Assembly (NCBI RefSeq): GCF_001570585.1
Contig: NZ_BBXF01000002.1
Span: forward strand, 620,001 to 684,000
DNA: 64,000 nucleotides
Direction: 5' to 3'
Origin: Herbidospora daliensis
GTDB lineage: Bacteria; Actinomycetota; Actinomycetes; Streptosporangiales; Streptosporangiaceae
In this document: positions 16,180 to 26,993 of the stretch, piece by piece
Layout of the letters: the number at the start of each line of letters is the position of its first letter
Position numbering within the stretch: the first letter of the stretch is position 1
Notes under the pieces: model-generated
What the model was told of the DNA's origin: nothing
The model's database searches: none
The model's input: only the letters and a program-made list of their open reading frames with translations
Program-made: the position numbers and the translations under genes

Positions 16180-17067
16180 TTGACCACCCAGCCTCCCTCG
16201 ATGGAACCGGGCTCGGCGGCGGTGCCCACCTGCTACCGGCACCCCGAGCGCGAGACCTACGTCCGCTGCCAGCGGTGCGACAAGCCCATCTGCCCCGACT
16301 GCATGCAAGACGCGGCGGTCGGCTTCCAGTGCGTCGAGTGCGTCCGCGAGGGCAACAAGGGCGTCCGGCAGGCCAAGGCCCAGTTCGGCGGCGGCCACGT
16401 CACCGTGCCCCGGGTCACCTGGGCGCTGCTGGGCCTCAACGTGGTGGCCTACCTGGCCGAACTGGTGCTCGGCAACGAGTTCGTCGATCAGTACGCCACC
16501 TCGCCGTTCCACATCTTCAACGGCGAATACTGGCGGCTGATCACCGGCGCCTTCCTGCACTCCCGGCCCACGTCGGCCTTCGCGATCACCCACATCCTGT
16601 TCAACATGTGGGCGTTGTGGGCCATCGGCCCGGAACTCGAACGCCGCCTGGGCCACGCGCGGTTCGCCGCGCTCTACCTGACCGCCGCGCTGGGCGGCTC
16701 GGTCGCCGTCTACCTGTTCAGCGCCTTCTCGGCGGTCGGCGCCTCGGGCGCCATCTACGGCCTGTTCGGCGCGATGTTCGTCATGGCCCGCCGCCTCGGC
16801 TACGACGCCCGCGGAGTGCTCTGGCTGATCGGGATCAACGTCTTCGTGACCTTCGTGATCCCCGGCATCAGCTGGCAGGGCCACCTGGGCGGCCTGGTCG
16901 TGGGCGCGCTGGTGGCGGTCATCTTCGCCTACGCGCCCGAACGCAACCGGTCGGTCATCCAGTGGGCAGGCGTGGCGGCGGTGCTGCTCGTGCTGGTGCT
17001 GACGGTCTTCCTGGCCGACCCTTACGCGCTCATCGCCGAGCTGGAGCGACGGTTCGGCCCCCAGTGA
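16180..17067 (+). CDS. Rhomboid-family intramembrane serine protease with N-terminal zinc-ribbon
   Basis: A 295-residue protein. Residues about 17-55 form a B-box-like zinc motif (CYRHPERETYVRCQRCDKP, then CPDC and CVEC). The membrane domain (about 75-285) has the rhomboid WR motif (EYWRLITGAFLH), the catalytic Ser in GASGAIYG (about residue 190) and the catalytic His in WQGHLGG (about 234). It cleaves membrane proteins inside the bilayer; the substrate is unknown. The start is TTG with GGAAGG about 7 nt upstream. Confidence 0.93.
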   Translation: MTTQPPSMEPGSAAVPTCYRHPERETYVRCQRCDKPICPDCMQDAAVGFQCVECVREGNKGVRQAKAQFGGGHVTVPRVTWALLGLNVVAYLAELVLGNEFVDQYATSPFHIFNGEYWRLITGAFLHSRPTSAFAITHILFNMWALWAIGPELERRLGHARFAALYLTAALGGSVAVYLFSAFSAVGASGAIYGLFGAMFVMARRLGYDARGVLWLIGINVFVTFVIPGISWQGHLGGLVVGALVAVIFAYAPERNRSVIQWAGVAAVLLVLVLTVFLADPYALIAELERRFGPQ

Positions 17068-17142
17068 ACGAATAACGGGCTGATGCTTCCCCAGGCTGTG
17101 GAAAAACCTGTGGAAAGTGTCAGCCCGTCGTCGTGAACCCGG

Positions 17143-17391
17143 CTAGCGCCACTTGGTGGAGAGAACCACACCGAAGATGATCAGGGCGAACCCGATCGCC
17201 AGGTTCCAGTTGCCGAGGGGCTCGAACACCGGGCCCGTGCGACCGACGATGTAGTAGGCCGCGATCCAGCCGATGCCGAGAATCCAGGACGCCACCATCA
17301 CCGGCGCGAGCCAGCGGGGGCTCACCTTGACCGTCGTCGTCTTCTGCGGCGGGGTGTAGACGGCCTTCTTGCGAACCTTCGAGTTGGGCAC
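17143..17391 (-). CDS. crgA: Cell division protein CrgA
   Basis: An 82-residue membrane protein with a basic N-terminus (MPNSKVRKKAVYTPP) and two helices separated by a short loop (GPVFEPLGNWN), ending in STKWR. CrgA coordinates FtsZ-ring and septal peptidoglycan synthesis with PbpA and RodA/FtsW in actinobacteria, whose genes lie nearby. AGGAGA precedes the GTG start. Confidence 0.93.
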   Translation of the reverse strand: MPNSKVRKKAVYTPPQKTTTVKVSPRWLAPVMVASWILGIGWIAAYYIVGRTGPVFEPLGNWNLAIGFALIIFGVVLSTKWR

Positions 17392-17558
17392 GGGAGTCTC
17401 CTGATGGTCACCCGCGCTCGATGCGGGTCTGGCAGTAAGCGTAGTCGCTAAGAATAGACGCCGACGTCCCCGAAGGGCGATTCCCCTTTCCATCGGGCGT
17501 CCGCAAACAATAGGTCAACACCGGGGATCTCGGGCACCCCCGCTTCTACGGTGGCCCG

Positions 17559-18176
17559 GTGAGGGCGATCCTGCGGACCATCGGTGAGCTCAGCATCACC
17601 CTGGGTGTCGTGTTGCTGCTCTTCTGCGCCTACCTGCTGTGGGGCACCAGCGCCTACACCGAACGCCACCAGCGCATCCTTCAGCGGCAACTCGAGGCCG
17701 AGCAGGCCGCCAAGCCCCTCGGAAAGGTCGAACTCGGCGGCGCCGTGGCCCTCATCCGGATCCCCCGCCTCGGTGCAAGTTACAAGTACGCCATCGTCGA
17801 GGGCGTCGAGGACGAACACCTCCGCCAGGGCCCCGGCCATTATCCCGGCTCGGCCCAGCCGGGCGAGGTCGGCAACTTCGTCGTCTCGGGCCACCGCACC
17901 ACCTACGCCGCCCCGTTCAACCGCATCGACGAACTCAAGAAGGGCGACCCCATCGTGGTCGACGCCCGCGAGGCCCGGTACACCTACCAGGTCACCGGCA
18001 CGAAGATCGTCGAACCCACCGAGGTCGACGTGATCGAGCCCGTCCCCGGCCACCCCGGCAGGAAGGCCGAGAAGGCCGTGATCACCCTCTCGACCTGCCA
18101 CCCCGAATACTCGGCCCGCCAGCGCCTCATCGTCTTCGGCACCCTGAGCAAGACCGAGGAACGCGACGTCATATAG
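17559..18176 (+). CDS. Class E sortase
   Basis: A 205-residue membrane-anchored transpeptidase: N-terminal helix (about 8-29) and sortase barrel with catalytic His (VSGHRTTY, about 112), Cys (TLSTCHP, about 180) and Arg (SARQR). Class E sortases attach LAXTG-type proteins to the peptidoglycan of high-GC Gram-positives. TACGGT lies 6 nt before the GTG, indicating a leaderless mRNA. It reads into the small membrane gene and pabA/trpG. Confidence 0.92.
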   Translation: MRAILRTIGELSITLGVVLLLFCAYLLWGTSAYTERHQRILQRQLEAEQAAKPLGKVELGGAVALIRIPRLGASYKYAIVEGVEDEHLRQGPGHYPGSAQPGEVGNFVVSGHRTTYAAPFNRIDELKKGDPIVVDAREARYTYQVTGTKIVEPTEVDVIEPVPGHPGRKAEKAVITLSTCHPEYSARQRLIVFGTLSKTEERDVI

Positions 18177-18233
18177 CGGTCGCGGTCGGCCGTGGCTCGC
18201 GCCCGGAAAGCCGCCCAGACATCAGGAGAGCTC

Positions 18234-18389
18234 GTGTATGCCTTCATCTGGCGCCACCTGCCCGGCAACCTCGCCGCCAAGCTGGCCGGCACGCTCCTGC
18301 TGCTCGTGCTGGCCGGGCTCGCCCTCTGGTACGGCGTGTTCCCCTGGCTGGAGCCGCGTGTCGCCCTTGACGAGGTGACCGTAGGGTGA
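18234..18389 (+). CDS. Small single-pass membrane protein
   Basis: A 51-residue protein with one central helix (LAAKLAGTLLLLVLAGLALWYGVFPWLEP) and an acidic tail. The GTG is set by AGGAGA 5 nt upstream; a 65-residue form from an earlier GTG lacks a ribosome site. Small proteins of this type lie between the sortase and pabA/trpG genes of many actinomycetes; their role is unknown. Confidence 0.72.
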   Translation: MYAFIWRHLPGNLAAKLAGTLLLLVLAGLALWYGVFPWLEPRVALDEVTVG

Positions 18390-18393
18390 GCAG

Positions 18394-18960
18394 GTGCGCA
18401 TTCTGGTCGTCGACAACCATGACAGTTTCGTGCACACCATCGTGCAGTACCTGCGGGTCCTCGGCGCCGACTGCGACGTCCGGCCCCGCGACGACGTAGA
18501 CGTCGGCGACGCCGGCGGGTTCGACGGGGTGCTGGTCTCACCGGGCCCCGGGGCTCCCGAAGACGCCGGGGTCAGCGTGCCGCTGGTCCACTGGTGTGCC
18601 GCCCGGCGGGTGCCCTATCTGGGCGTCTGCCTGGGCCATCAGGCCCTGGCCGTGGCCTACGGTGGCGAGGTGAAGCAGGCCCCCGAACTCCTCCACGGGC
18701 GCACCAGCCCGATCGCCCACGACGGCCACGGGGTCTTCGAGGGGCTGCCGAGCCCGGTCACCATGACCCGCTACCACTCGCTGGCGGTCGTGCCGGAGAC
18801 CGTGCCCGGGGAGCTGGCCGTCACCGCGACCACCCCGGACGGGGTGGTCATGGGACTGCGGCACAGGTCGGCGCCCCTGGAAGGGGTGCAATTCCACCCA
18901 GAGTCGGTCCTGTCCGAGCATGGCTCACAATTGCTCGGAAATTGGCTCAGAAACCTGTAA
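18394..18960 (+). CDS. pabA: Aminodeoxychorismate/anthranilate synthase component II (glutamine amidotransferase)
   Basis: A 188-residue class I amidotransferase: oxyanion strand SPGPGAPEDAG, nucleophile Cys79 in GVCLGHQ, and His/Glu in VQFHPESVL. It supplies ammonia for p-aminobenzoate or anthranilate formation; without component I next to it, PabA and TrpG roles cannot be separated. A TAGGGT hexamer 6 nt before the GTG suggests an own leaderless promoter inside the end of the preceding gene. Confidence 0.93.
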   Translation: MRILVVDNHDSFVHTIVQYLRVLGADCDVRPRDDVDVGDAGGFDGVLVSPGPGAPEDAGVSVPLVHWCAARRVPYLGVCLGHQALAVAYGGEVKQAPELLHGRTSPIAHDGHGVFEGLPSPVTMTRYHSLAVVPETVPGELAVTATTPDGVVMGLRHRSAPLEGVQFHPESVLSEHGSQLLGNWLRNL

Positions 18961-18991
18961 CGCGGCGGGGGCTGTAACCGAAGTCACAGTG

Positions 18992-19030
18992 AGGGTTTCC
19001 GCCATTGCCCCCGAGTGGCGGAAACCCTTT
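18992..19030. terminator. Bidirectional terminator between pabA and pknB
   Basis: A 13-bp stem (18992-19004 with 19016-19028), loop of 11 nt, followed by TT and C/T-rich sequence on the plus strand. Confidence 0.85.
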
Positions 19031-19038
19031 CTGCTTTC

Positions 19039-20943
<1,905 letters not shown>

Positions 20944-21007
20944 TTCCTGCACAGTCCCTTGCCGTTCATCGTGGGGTGCCGCCGTTGTCCATCATCGACC
21001 CCATACG

Positions 21008-22354
21008 TCATGGCGTCTCCTCGTTCGGGAGGGTCGTGGCGCTTGGGGAAGGTGAGGGCATTGTTGGAGTCTCACTGGGCGTCGGAGTCTCGCTCGGCGT
21101 CGGGGTCGGGGTGGGAGTCGTCGTGGTCGTCGGCGACGGCGCGGGGCTCCTGCTCGGGATCGCCGTCTTGACAACGGTAGCCGACGGCGTGGAAATAGGC
21201 CGGGCCGACGGCGCCGAGGGCGGCCGGCGCGTGGCCGGGACGAGGGGTGTCAGGGTGGCCCGCCTCGGCTGGTCGACCGGGGAGAACGTCACCTCACCAC
21301 CGTCTTCGGGTGACCTCCCGGTCACCGTCTCCGGCTCGTTCGAAGTCGGTATGAATTGAATCGCCCCGAACCCGGCCGCCGCGGCCGCACCGACGGCGGC
21401 GACGACGAGGGCGGTCGTGCGACGCCCGTTCTGGGGCAGCGGCTTGGTCGACAGCGGCCCGCCCGACGGCGGGGCGCCCACCCGGTTGGTGATGACGACG
21501 CTCGGCCCGGTCAGGGTGCTCAGCGCCGCCTCCTGCGGCCCGGCCAGCGAGTCGCGCAGCACCATCGCCCGGTCGCCCAGCTCACGCGCGCTGCCGGGAC
21601 GCCGTGCGGGGTCCTTCGACAGCAGGGCCATCACCAGCGCCCGTACGCCCTCGGGCACGTCGGCGGGCAGCGGCGGCGGCTGCTCGTTGAGGTGGAGCAG
21701 CGCCACGGCCACCTGGGTCTCGGCCAGGAACGGCGGCCGGCCGGTCAGGCACTCGTAGGCCACCACGCCCAGCGAGTAGAGGTCGGTCGAGGGGGTCAGC
21801 TGATGGCCCGACGCCTGCTCGGGGCTGACGTACTGGGCGGTGCCGAGGACCGTTCCCGTCGCCGTGACCGAGGCCGACTCGAGGGCCCGCGCGATGCCGA
21901 AGTCGGTGATCTTGATCAGCCCGGTGCGGGTGACCAGCAGGTTCCCCGGCTTGACGTCGCGGTGGATGACGCCCGCCTGGTGGGCGGCGTGGAGCCCGCG
22001 TGACGACTGCGAGACGACGTCGAGGGTGACCTCGGCGCTGAGCTTCCCGTTGCGGGCCAGGATCGCCGACAGCGGCTCTCCCGGCACCAGCTCCATCACC
22101 AGATAGGCGAGGTCGTTGGCCTCGCCGTAGTCGAAGACCTGGGCGATGCCCGGGTCGGCCAGCCCGGCGGTGATGCGGGCCTCGGTCCGGAACCGGTCGC
22201 GGAACGCCGGATCGGCGGCCACGTGGGCGCGCAGCAGCTTGACCGCGACCTCCCGGTGGAGGAGGTCGTCGGTCGCGCGCCAGACCTCACCCATTCCGCC
22301 GATGGCGATCCGGGAGGTCAGACGGTATCGGTTGCCGAGCAGGCCATGGCTCAT
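21008..22354 (-). CDS. pknA: Serine/threonine protein kinase PknA
   Basis: A 448-residue kinase: domain about 8-265 (IGGMGEVWRA, HRDVKPGNLLV, DFGIARALESASVT, GTAQYVSPEQASG), a helix (about 305-325), and an extracytoplasmic tail rich in Pro, Ser and Thr, ending in repeated PTPTPTPSETPTPSE-type sequence. No PASTA domain, as in other PknA proteins. It starts with ATGA overlapping the pbpA stop, so it is translationally coupled. Confidence 0.95.
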   Translation of the reverse strand: MSHGLLGNRYRLTSRIAIGGMGEVWRATDDLLHREVAVKLLRAHVAADPAFRDRFRTEARITAGLADPGIAQVFDYGEANDLAYLVMELVPGEPLSAILARNGKLSAEVTLDVVSQSSRGLHAAHQAGVIHRDVKPGNLLVTRTGLIKITDFGIARALESASVTATGTVLGTAQYVSPEQASGHQLTPSTDLYSLGVVAYECLTGRPPFLAETQVAVALLHLNEQPPPLPADVPEGVRALVMALLSKDPARRPGSARELGDRAMVLRDSLAGPQEAALSTLTGPSVVITNRVGAPPSGGPLSTKPLPQNGRRTTALVVAAVGAAAAAGFGAIQFIPTSNEPETVTGRSPEDGGEVTFSPVDQPRRATLTPLVPATRRPPSAPSARPISTPSATVVKTAIPSRSPAPSPTTTTTPTPTPTPSETPTPSETPTMPSPSPSATTLPNEETP

Positions 22355-23814
22355 TTCGCTTCGAGCACCGCCTGCATGACGTCACGCGCCAGCGGCGCCG
22401 CCGTGCCACCGCCGGTGGCGTCGTTGCCGGCGCTGCCGGCCTCGATGAAGACGCAGATGGCCGTCTGCGGGTCTTCGGCCGGAGCGAAGCCGATGAACCA
22501 CGCGTGCGGGGCGGGAGCGTCGCCCGCCTCGGCGGTGCCGGTCTTGCCGGCCACCGTCACGCCCGGGATCTGGGCGCCGGTGCCGGTGCCGTTGGTGATG
22601 ACCGAGACCATCATCTGCTTGAGCTCGTCGGCGACCTCGCCGCTCAGCGCCTCGGTGAGCTGTTCGCCCTTCAGCTCCTCGATGACGCTGCCGCCCGGGT
22701 CGGTGATCTTGTTGATCAGGGTCGGCTTCATCAGCACGCCGCTGTTGGCGATCGCCGAGGCGATCTGGGCCATCTGGAGCGGGGTCTGCTGGTTGTTGCG
22801 CTGGCCGATGGAGAGCTGCGCGAGCGCCGCCGTCTCCTCTTCGGGCCCGATCGTGGTGTCGGCGGTCGGCAGGTCGAACTGGATCGGCTCGCCGATGCCG
22901 AACTTGGCCGACTCCTCGCGCATCTTCTCCCACCCGAGGTCCATGCCCATCTGGCCGAATGGGGTGTTGCACGAGCGCTCCAGCGCGAACCGCAGCGTCA
23001 CCTCGCCGCTGCCGCAGGCCGCGCCGCCGTAGTTGGGCAGGCCCGCCGTGGTGTCGGGCAGGTCGAGCACCTGCGGCGCCGGGACCGTCGTCTCGGGGTC
23101 GCGGCTGCGGTCGGCCTCGAGGAAGGCCGCCGCGGTGACGACCTTGAAGGTCGAGCCCGGGGGGTAGGTCTTCTCGGTCACCCGGTTGAGCAGCGGGTCG
23201 GTGTCGTCTTTGGCCAGCTTGTTGTAGGCCTTCGCCACGTCGCCGCGGTCGGGGATCGCCAGCTCGTTGGGGTCGTAGGTGGGCAGCGAGACCATCACCT
23301 GGATGGCGCCGTTCTTCGGATTGAGCGCGACCACCGCGCCGCGCTTGCCGCTCGCCCGCAGTTTGTCGTAGGCGACTTTCTGGGCGGCCGGAATGAGCGT
23401 CAGGTCGACGCTGGCGCCCTTCGGCGGCTTCTTGCTGACGAAGTCGATCAGGCGGCCGACGACCAGGTCGGGGTCGCTGCCGTTGAGGAGCTTGTTCTCG
23501 TTCAGTTCGATCCCGCGCGCACTCTCGGGTGCGAAGAAGCCCAGGACGTGGGCGTACATGCGTCCGTTGGGGTATTCGCGCTCGTAGCGGAACGTCTTGT
23601 CGCCGGTGTCGACGGTCTTGGCCAGGGTGGTCTTGCCGTCGTCGGCGGTGATCCAGCCTCGGTCGATCGCGTAGCGGGCGTAGAACGATCGTTGGTTGCG
23701 GTTGTCGGTGCTGTAGTCGCCGGCCTTGACGGCGCCCAGGTAGTTCACGTTGATCATGAGCAGGCCGAACATGACGATGCAGGCGACCGCCGCGCGTTTG
23801 AGGGTGCCGTTCAT
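22351..23814 (-). CDS. pbpA: Penicillin-binding protein 2-type transpeptidase PbpA
   Basis: A 487-residue class B PBP: N-terminal anchor (ACIVMFGLLMINVNYLG), dimerisation region, and transpeptidase domain with the active-site Ser in GSTFKVVTA (SxxK), the SCN motif (LERSCNTPF) and KTGTAE. It cross-links peptidoglycan at the pole/septum with RodA. The start overlaps the rodA stop (ATGA). Confidence 0.96.
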   Translation of the reverse strand: MNGTLKRAAVACIVMFGLLMINVNYLGAVKAGDYSTDNRNQRSFYARYAIDRGWITADDGKTTLAKTVDTGDKTFRYEREYPNGRMYAHVLGFFAPESARGIELNENKLLNGSDPDLVVGRLIDFVSKKPPKGASVDLTLIPAAQKVAYDKLRASGKRGAVVALNPKNGAIQVMVSLPTYDPNELAIPDRGDVAKAYNKLAKDDTDPLLNRVTEKTYPPGSTFKVVTAAAFLEADRSRDPETTVPAPQVLDLPDTTAGLPNYGGAACGSGEVTLRFALERSCNTPFGQMGMDLGWEKMREESAKFGIGEPIQFDLPTADTTIGPEEETAALAQLSIGQRNNQQTPLQMAQIASAIANSGVLMKPTLINKITDPGGSVIEELKGEQLTEALSGEVADELKQMMVSVITNGTGTGAQIPGVTVAGKTGTAEAGDAPAPHAWFIGFAPAEDPQTAICVFIEAGSAGNDATGGGTAAPLARDVMQAVLEAK

Positions 23815-25199
23815 CGCGTGAACACCTGAGTGAGTCCTTCGTTCTGGATTGCCTGGGGCGGCGGGCGTCGTGCCGCGTCCGACATGCGTACCAGCAGGGC
23901 GATAAGGATCCAGTTAGCCAGCAGGGCCGAACCGCCCGCCGACATGAACGGGGTGACGAGTCCCGTGAGCGGGATCAGCCTGGTCACGCCGCCGACGATG
24001 ATGAAGACCTGCCAGGCGAGGATGAACGACAACCCGCCCGCCAGCAGCTTCGAGAACGGGTCGCGAGCGGCCAGGGCGGTGCGCAGGCCGCGCTGGACGA
24101 TGAGGGCGTACACCATCAGCAGCGCCATCAGCCCGGTCAGGCCGAGCTCCTCGCCGACGACGGCCATGATGAAGTCGGAGAACGACAGCGGGATCAGGTC
24201 GGGGAAGCCCTCGCCGAGCCCGGTGCCCAGGATGCCGCCGGAGCCGAACGCGAACAGGCCCTGCATGAGCTGGTAACTGCCGCCCAGCTCACGGTCGTAG
24301 TACTCGGGCAGCTCGGGGTGGAGCCAGACCTCGAACCGCGCCTGTACGTGGTCGAACAGCTGCCCCGCCAGCACGGCGCCGCCGATGAACAGCAGGATGC
24401 CGATGAGCACCCAGGAGGTGCGCTGGGTGGCGACGTAGAGCATCACGATGAACGTGCCGAACACCAGCAGCGAGCTGCCCAGGTCCTTCTGCAGGATCAG
24501 CACGCCGAGGCTGAGCCCCCACGTGGCCAGGACGGGCCCGAGGTCGCGGGCGCGGGGCAGGTCGATGAAGAGCAGCCGCCGCCCGGCCAGCGCCAGCACG
24601 TCGCGCTTGGCCACGAGGTAGCCGGCGAAGAAGATGACCAGCGCCAGCTTGGAGAACTCGGCCGGCTGGATGGTGAACGGGCCGACGCCGATCCAGATGC
24701 GGGCGCCGTTGATCTCGCGGCCGACGAACGGCAGCAGCGGCATGATCAGCAGCCCGAGGCCGATGAAGCCCATCGTGTAGGTGAGGCGCTGCAAGGCCCG
24801 GTGGTCCTTCAACACGATCAGGGTCGCGGAGAACATCACCACGCCGAGCGCGGTCCACATGAGCTGGTTGGTGGCCGAGGCGCCGCCCTGACCGGTCTGC
24901 TCGATCCGGTAGATGATCACCAGGCCGAGGCCGTTGACCAGCGTCACCAGGGGGAGCAGCAGGGGATCTGCCCAGGGGGCCCATTTCGCCAGCACGCCGT
25001 AGGCGGCGAACATCAGCGCGGCCAGGCCGAGGCCGTAGGTGAAGGTGCCCGAGGGGATCTGACCGTCGAGGCCGAGGCCGACGCTCGCGTAGGCGCCCAT
25101 CACGACGACGATCGCGAAGGCGAGCATGGCGAGCTGAGCGCCCCGCCGCTTCGCGGTCATCGGGACGGCCGGGGCCTCCGCTACGGGTGCGGTGGTCAC
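23811..25199 (-). CDS. rodA: FtsW/RodA/SpoVE family peptidoglycan glycosyltransferase
   Basis: A 462-residue SEDS protein with about ten to twelve helices and the family motifs INGARIWIGVGPFTIQPAEFSKLAL, LQKDLGSSLLVFG and AVVGEELG. It polymerises lipid II for the neighbouring transpeptidase PbpA. The GTG start overlaps the pstP stop (GTGA), which fixes it; the frame extends upstream but is antisense or out of phase there. Confidence 0.96.
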   Translation of the reverse strand: MTTAPVAEAPAVPMTAKRRGAQLAMLAFAIVVVMGAYASVGLGLDGQIPSGTFTYGLGLAALMFAAYGVLAKWAPWADPLLLPLVTLVNGLGLVIIYRIEQTGQGGASATNQLMWTALGVVMFSATLIVLKDHRALQRLTYTMGFIGLGLLIMPLLPFVGREINGARIWIGVGPFTIQPAEFSKLALVIFFAGYLVAKRDVLALAGRRLLFIDLPRARDLGPVLATWGLSLGVLILQKDLGSSLLVFGTFIVMLYVATQRTSWVLIGILLFIGGAVLAGQLFDHVQARFEVWLHPELPEYYDRELGGSYQLMQGLFAFGSGGILGTGLGEGFPDLIPLSFSDFIMAVVGEELGLTGLMALLMVYALIVQRGLRTALAARDPFSKLLAGGLSFILAWQVFIIVGGVTRLIPLTGLVTPFMSAGGSALLANWILIALLVRMSDAARRPPPQAIQNEGLTQVFTR

Positions 25200-26506
25200 G
25201 ACGGCGTTTCCGAGCTGTCGGCCGGCTGGTCGGCGGAGCTCTCGGTGGGGCTGGGGGACGCGTCGGGCGTGGGGCTCTCGGTGCCGCCGGTGAGCGCGGC
25301 GATCTTGGCCTTGCCGGCGTCGACGTCGTTGACCATGATCCCGCTCTGCACCTTGTCCTGTTCCACCTGTGGGAGAGCCGAGACCGACAGGTCGGAGGTG
25401 TGGACGACGTGCTTGAACGAGATGAAGCCCAGGTCGGCGTCGACCCCCTGGAACACCACCAGGCGGCCCTTGTCGGCGCCGACGTAGAACTGGTTCTGCG
25501 TCCACTGGTAGCCGAAGTAGCCCCCGGCTCCGAGGACTCCGACGACGACGACCAGTAACGTCGTGACGACCGGCCAGGTGCGCCGCTTGCGGGCGGCCCG
25601 GCGGCCGGAGACCGCGAGGGCCTCCGGCGCGGGTCTGTCGTCGAGGTCGAGGTCGACGATGACCGGCTGGGGCGCGGTCACCGTCGTGGCCCGGCCCGCC
25701 GGGTTGTCGGGCGGCGCCGAACGGACGCGTCCGGAACCGGCCGCCCCGACCACCGCCGCCGCGTGGCTGAGCGGCTGCACGTCGTCGGTCTCGATGACGT
25801 CGGCCACCACACAGGTGATGTTGTCAGGTCCGCCGCCGCGATTGGCCAGGTCGATGAGCTGGCGTACCACGTCGTCGGGATCGTCGATGGTGGAGAGCGT
25901 GTGATGGAGTGTCTCGGCGCTGACGACGGTGGACAGGCCGTCCGAGCACAGCAGGTAGCGGTCGCCGATCTGGGCTTCCCGGTCCTGCAGGTCGGGGTCG
26001 ACCTCGCCGCTGCCGTCGAGGGCGCGCAGGAGGATCGAGCGTTGCGGGTGGTTGGCGGCCTCTTCCTGGGTGATGCGGCCGTCGTCCACCAGCGACTGCA
26101 CGAGCGTGTGGTCGTGGGTGATCTGGTAGAGCTCACCGTTGCGCAGCAGGTAGGCCCGCGAGTCGCCCACGTGGACGAGCGCGAACCTGGTGCCGTTCCA
26201 CAACATGGCGGTGAGCGTGGTCCCCATGCCCTTGAGGCTGGGATCGCGGGCCACCATCATGTGGAGCTGGTGGTTGGCGTCGCGGACCGCGGCCTCGATC
26301 GTGCCGACCAGGTCACTCCCGTAGGCGTCCCGGTCAAGGGACGACAGTGCGGCGATGGCGACCGAGGAGGCCACCTCACCGTGAGCGTGCCCGCCCATGC
26401 CGTCGGCGACGGCGAGCAGGCGGCCGCTGGCGTACGCCGAGTCCTCGTTTCCTTCACGGAGGAGGCCGACGTCCGAGCGGGCGGCGTATCGGAGTGCTGT
26501 TGTCAT
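25196..26506 (-). CDS. pstP: PP2C-type serine/threonine phosphatase PstP
   Basis: A 436-residue protein: phosphatase domain about 1-235 with VGLLREGNEDSAY, ADGMGGHAHGEVAS, VHVGDSRAYLLRNG, LLCSDGLS and GGPDNITCVVAD (metal-binding Asp residues), a helix (about 310-330) and an extracytoplasmic domain. It removes phosphate from PknA/PknB and their substrates. ATGA overlap with fhaB fixes the start. Confidence 0.95.
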   Translation of the reverse strand: MTTALRYAARSDVGLLREGNEDSAYASGRLLAVADGMGGHAHGEVASSVAIAALSSLDRDAYGSDLVGTIEAAVRDANHQLHMMVARDPSLKGMGTTLTAMLWNGTRFALVHVGDSRAYLLRNGELYQITHDHTLVQSLVDDGRITQEEAANHPQRSILLRALDGSGEVDPDLQDREAQIGDRYLLCSDGLSTVVSAETLHHTLSTIDDPDDVVRQLIDLANRGGGPDNITCVVADVIETDDVQPLSHAAAVVGAAGSGRVRSAPPDNPAGRATTVTAPQPVIVDLDLDDRPAPEALAVSGRRAARKRRTWPVVTTLLVVVVGVLGAGGYFGYQWTQNQFYVGADKGRLVVFQGVDADLGFISFKHVVHTSDLSVSALPQVEQDKVQSGIMVNDVDAGKAKIAALTGGTESPTPDASPSPTESSADQPADSSETPS

Positions 26507-26976
26507 TTGCGCAATTCGATGACGGTCTTGCCGATGCGGATCGGAGTCCCGAGAGGCACCGGCGTCGGGCGGGTCACTTTGGAACGGTCGAGATAGGTTC
26601 CGTTGGTCGAGCCGAGGTCTTCCACGATCCACTGGCCGTCCTGGGGGAAGAGCTGGGCATGGCGGCTGGACGCGTAGTCGTCGCTCAGGACGAGCGTCGA
26701 GTCAGTGGCCCGGCCTATCGTGATCGGCTGTTCGGTGAGGTTGATGATGGTCCCTTGCAGGGGGCCACCTGTGACGACCATCTGACGTGGCTCCCCCCTC
26801 TTGGGCTTGGCAGGAATATTCTTCGCCGGTTTCGTGGGCAGCTTCCTGGGATTCGCGGAAGGAGCCGTTCGCGGACCGAACAAGTCTGTCCGGATCACGC
26901 CGACCGCGGCAATGACGAAGAACCAGAGCACCGCCAGGAAGGCGAGCCTGATCAGCAGCAGCGCGAGCTCGGACAT
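26503..26976 (-). CDS. fhaB: FHA-domain membrane protein FhaB/FipA-like
   Basis: A 157-residue protein: N-terminal helix (about 4-26) and a C-terminal FHA domain (about 78-150) with GRATDSTLVL, SSRHAQL and GSTNGTYLD, the phosphothreonine-binding residues. The orthologue binds phospho-FtsZ/PBP partners of PknB. It is followed by pstP with ATGA overlap. Confidence 0.93.
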   Translation of the reverse strand: MSELALLLIRLAFLAVLWFFVIAAVGVIRTDLFGPRTAPSANPRKLPTKPAKNIPAKPKRGEPRQMVVTGGPLQGTIINLTEQPITIGRATDSTLVLSDDYASSRHAQLFPQDGQWIVEDLGSTNGTYLDRSKVTRPTPVPLGTPIRIGKTVIELRK

Positions 26977-26993
26977 GGACCGTTTGTCTACCT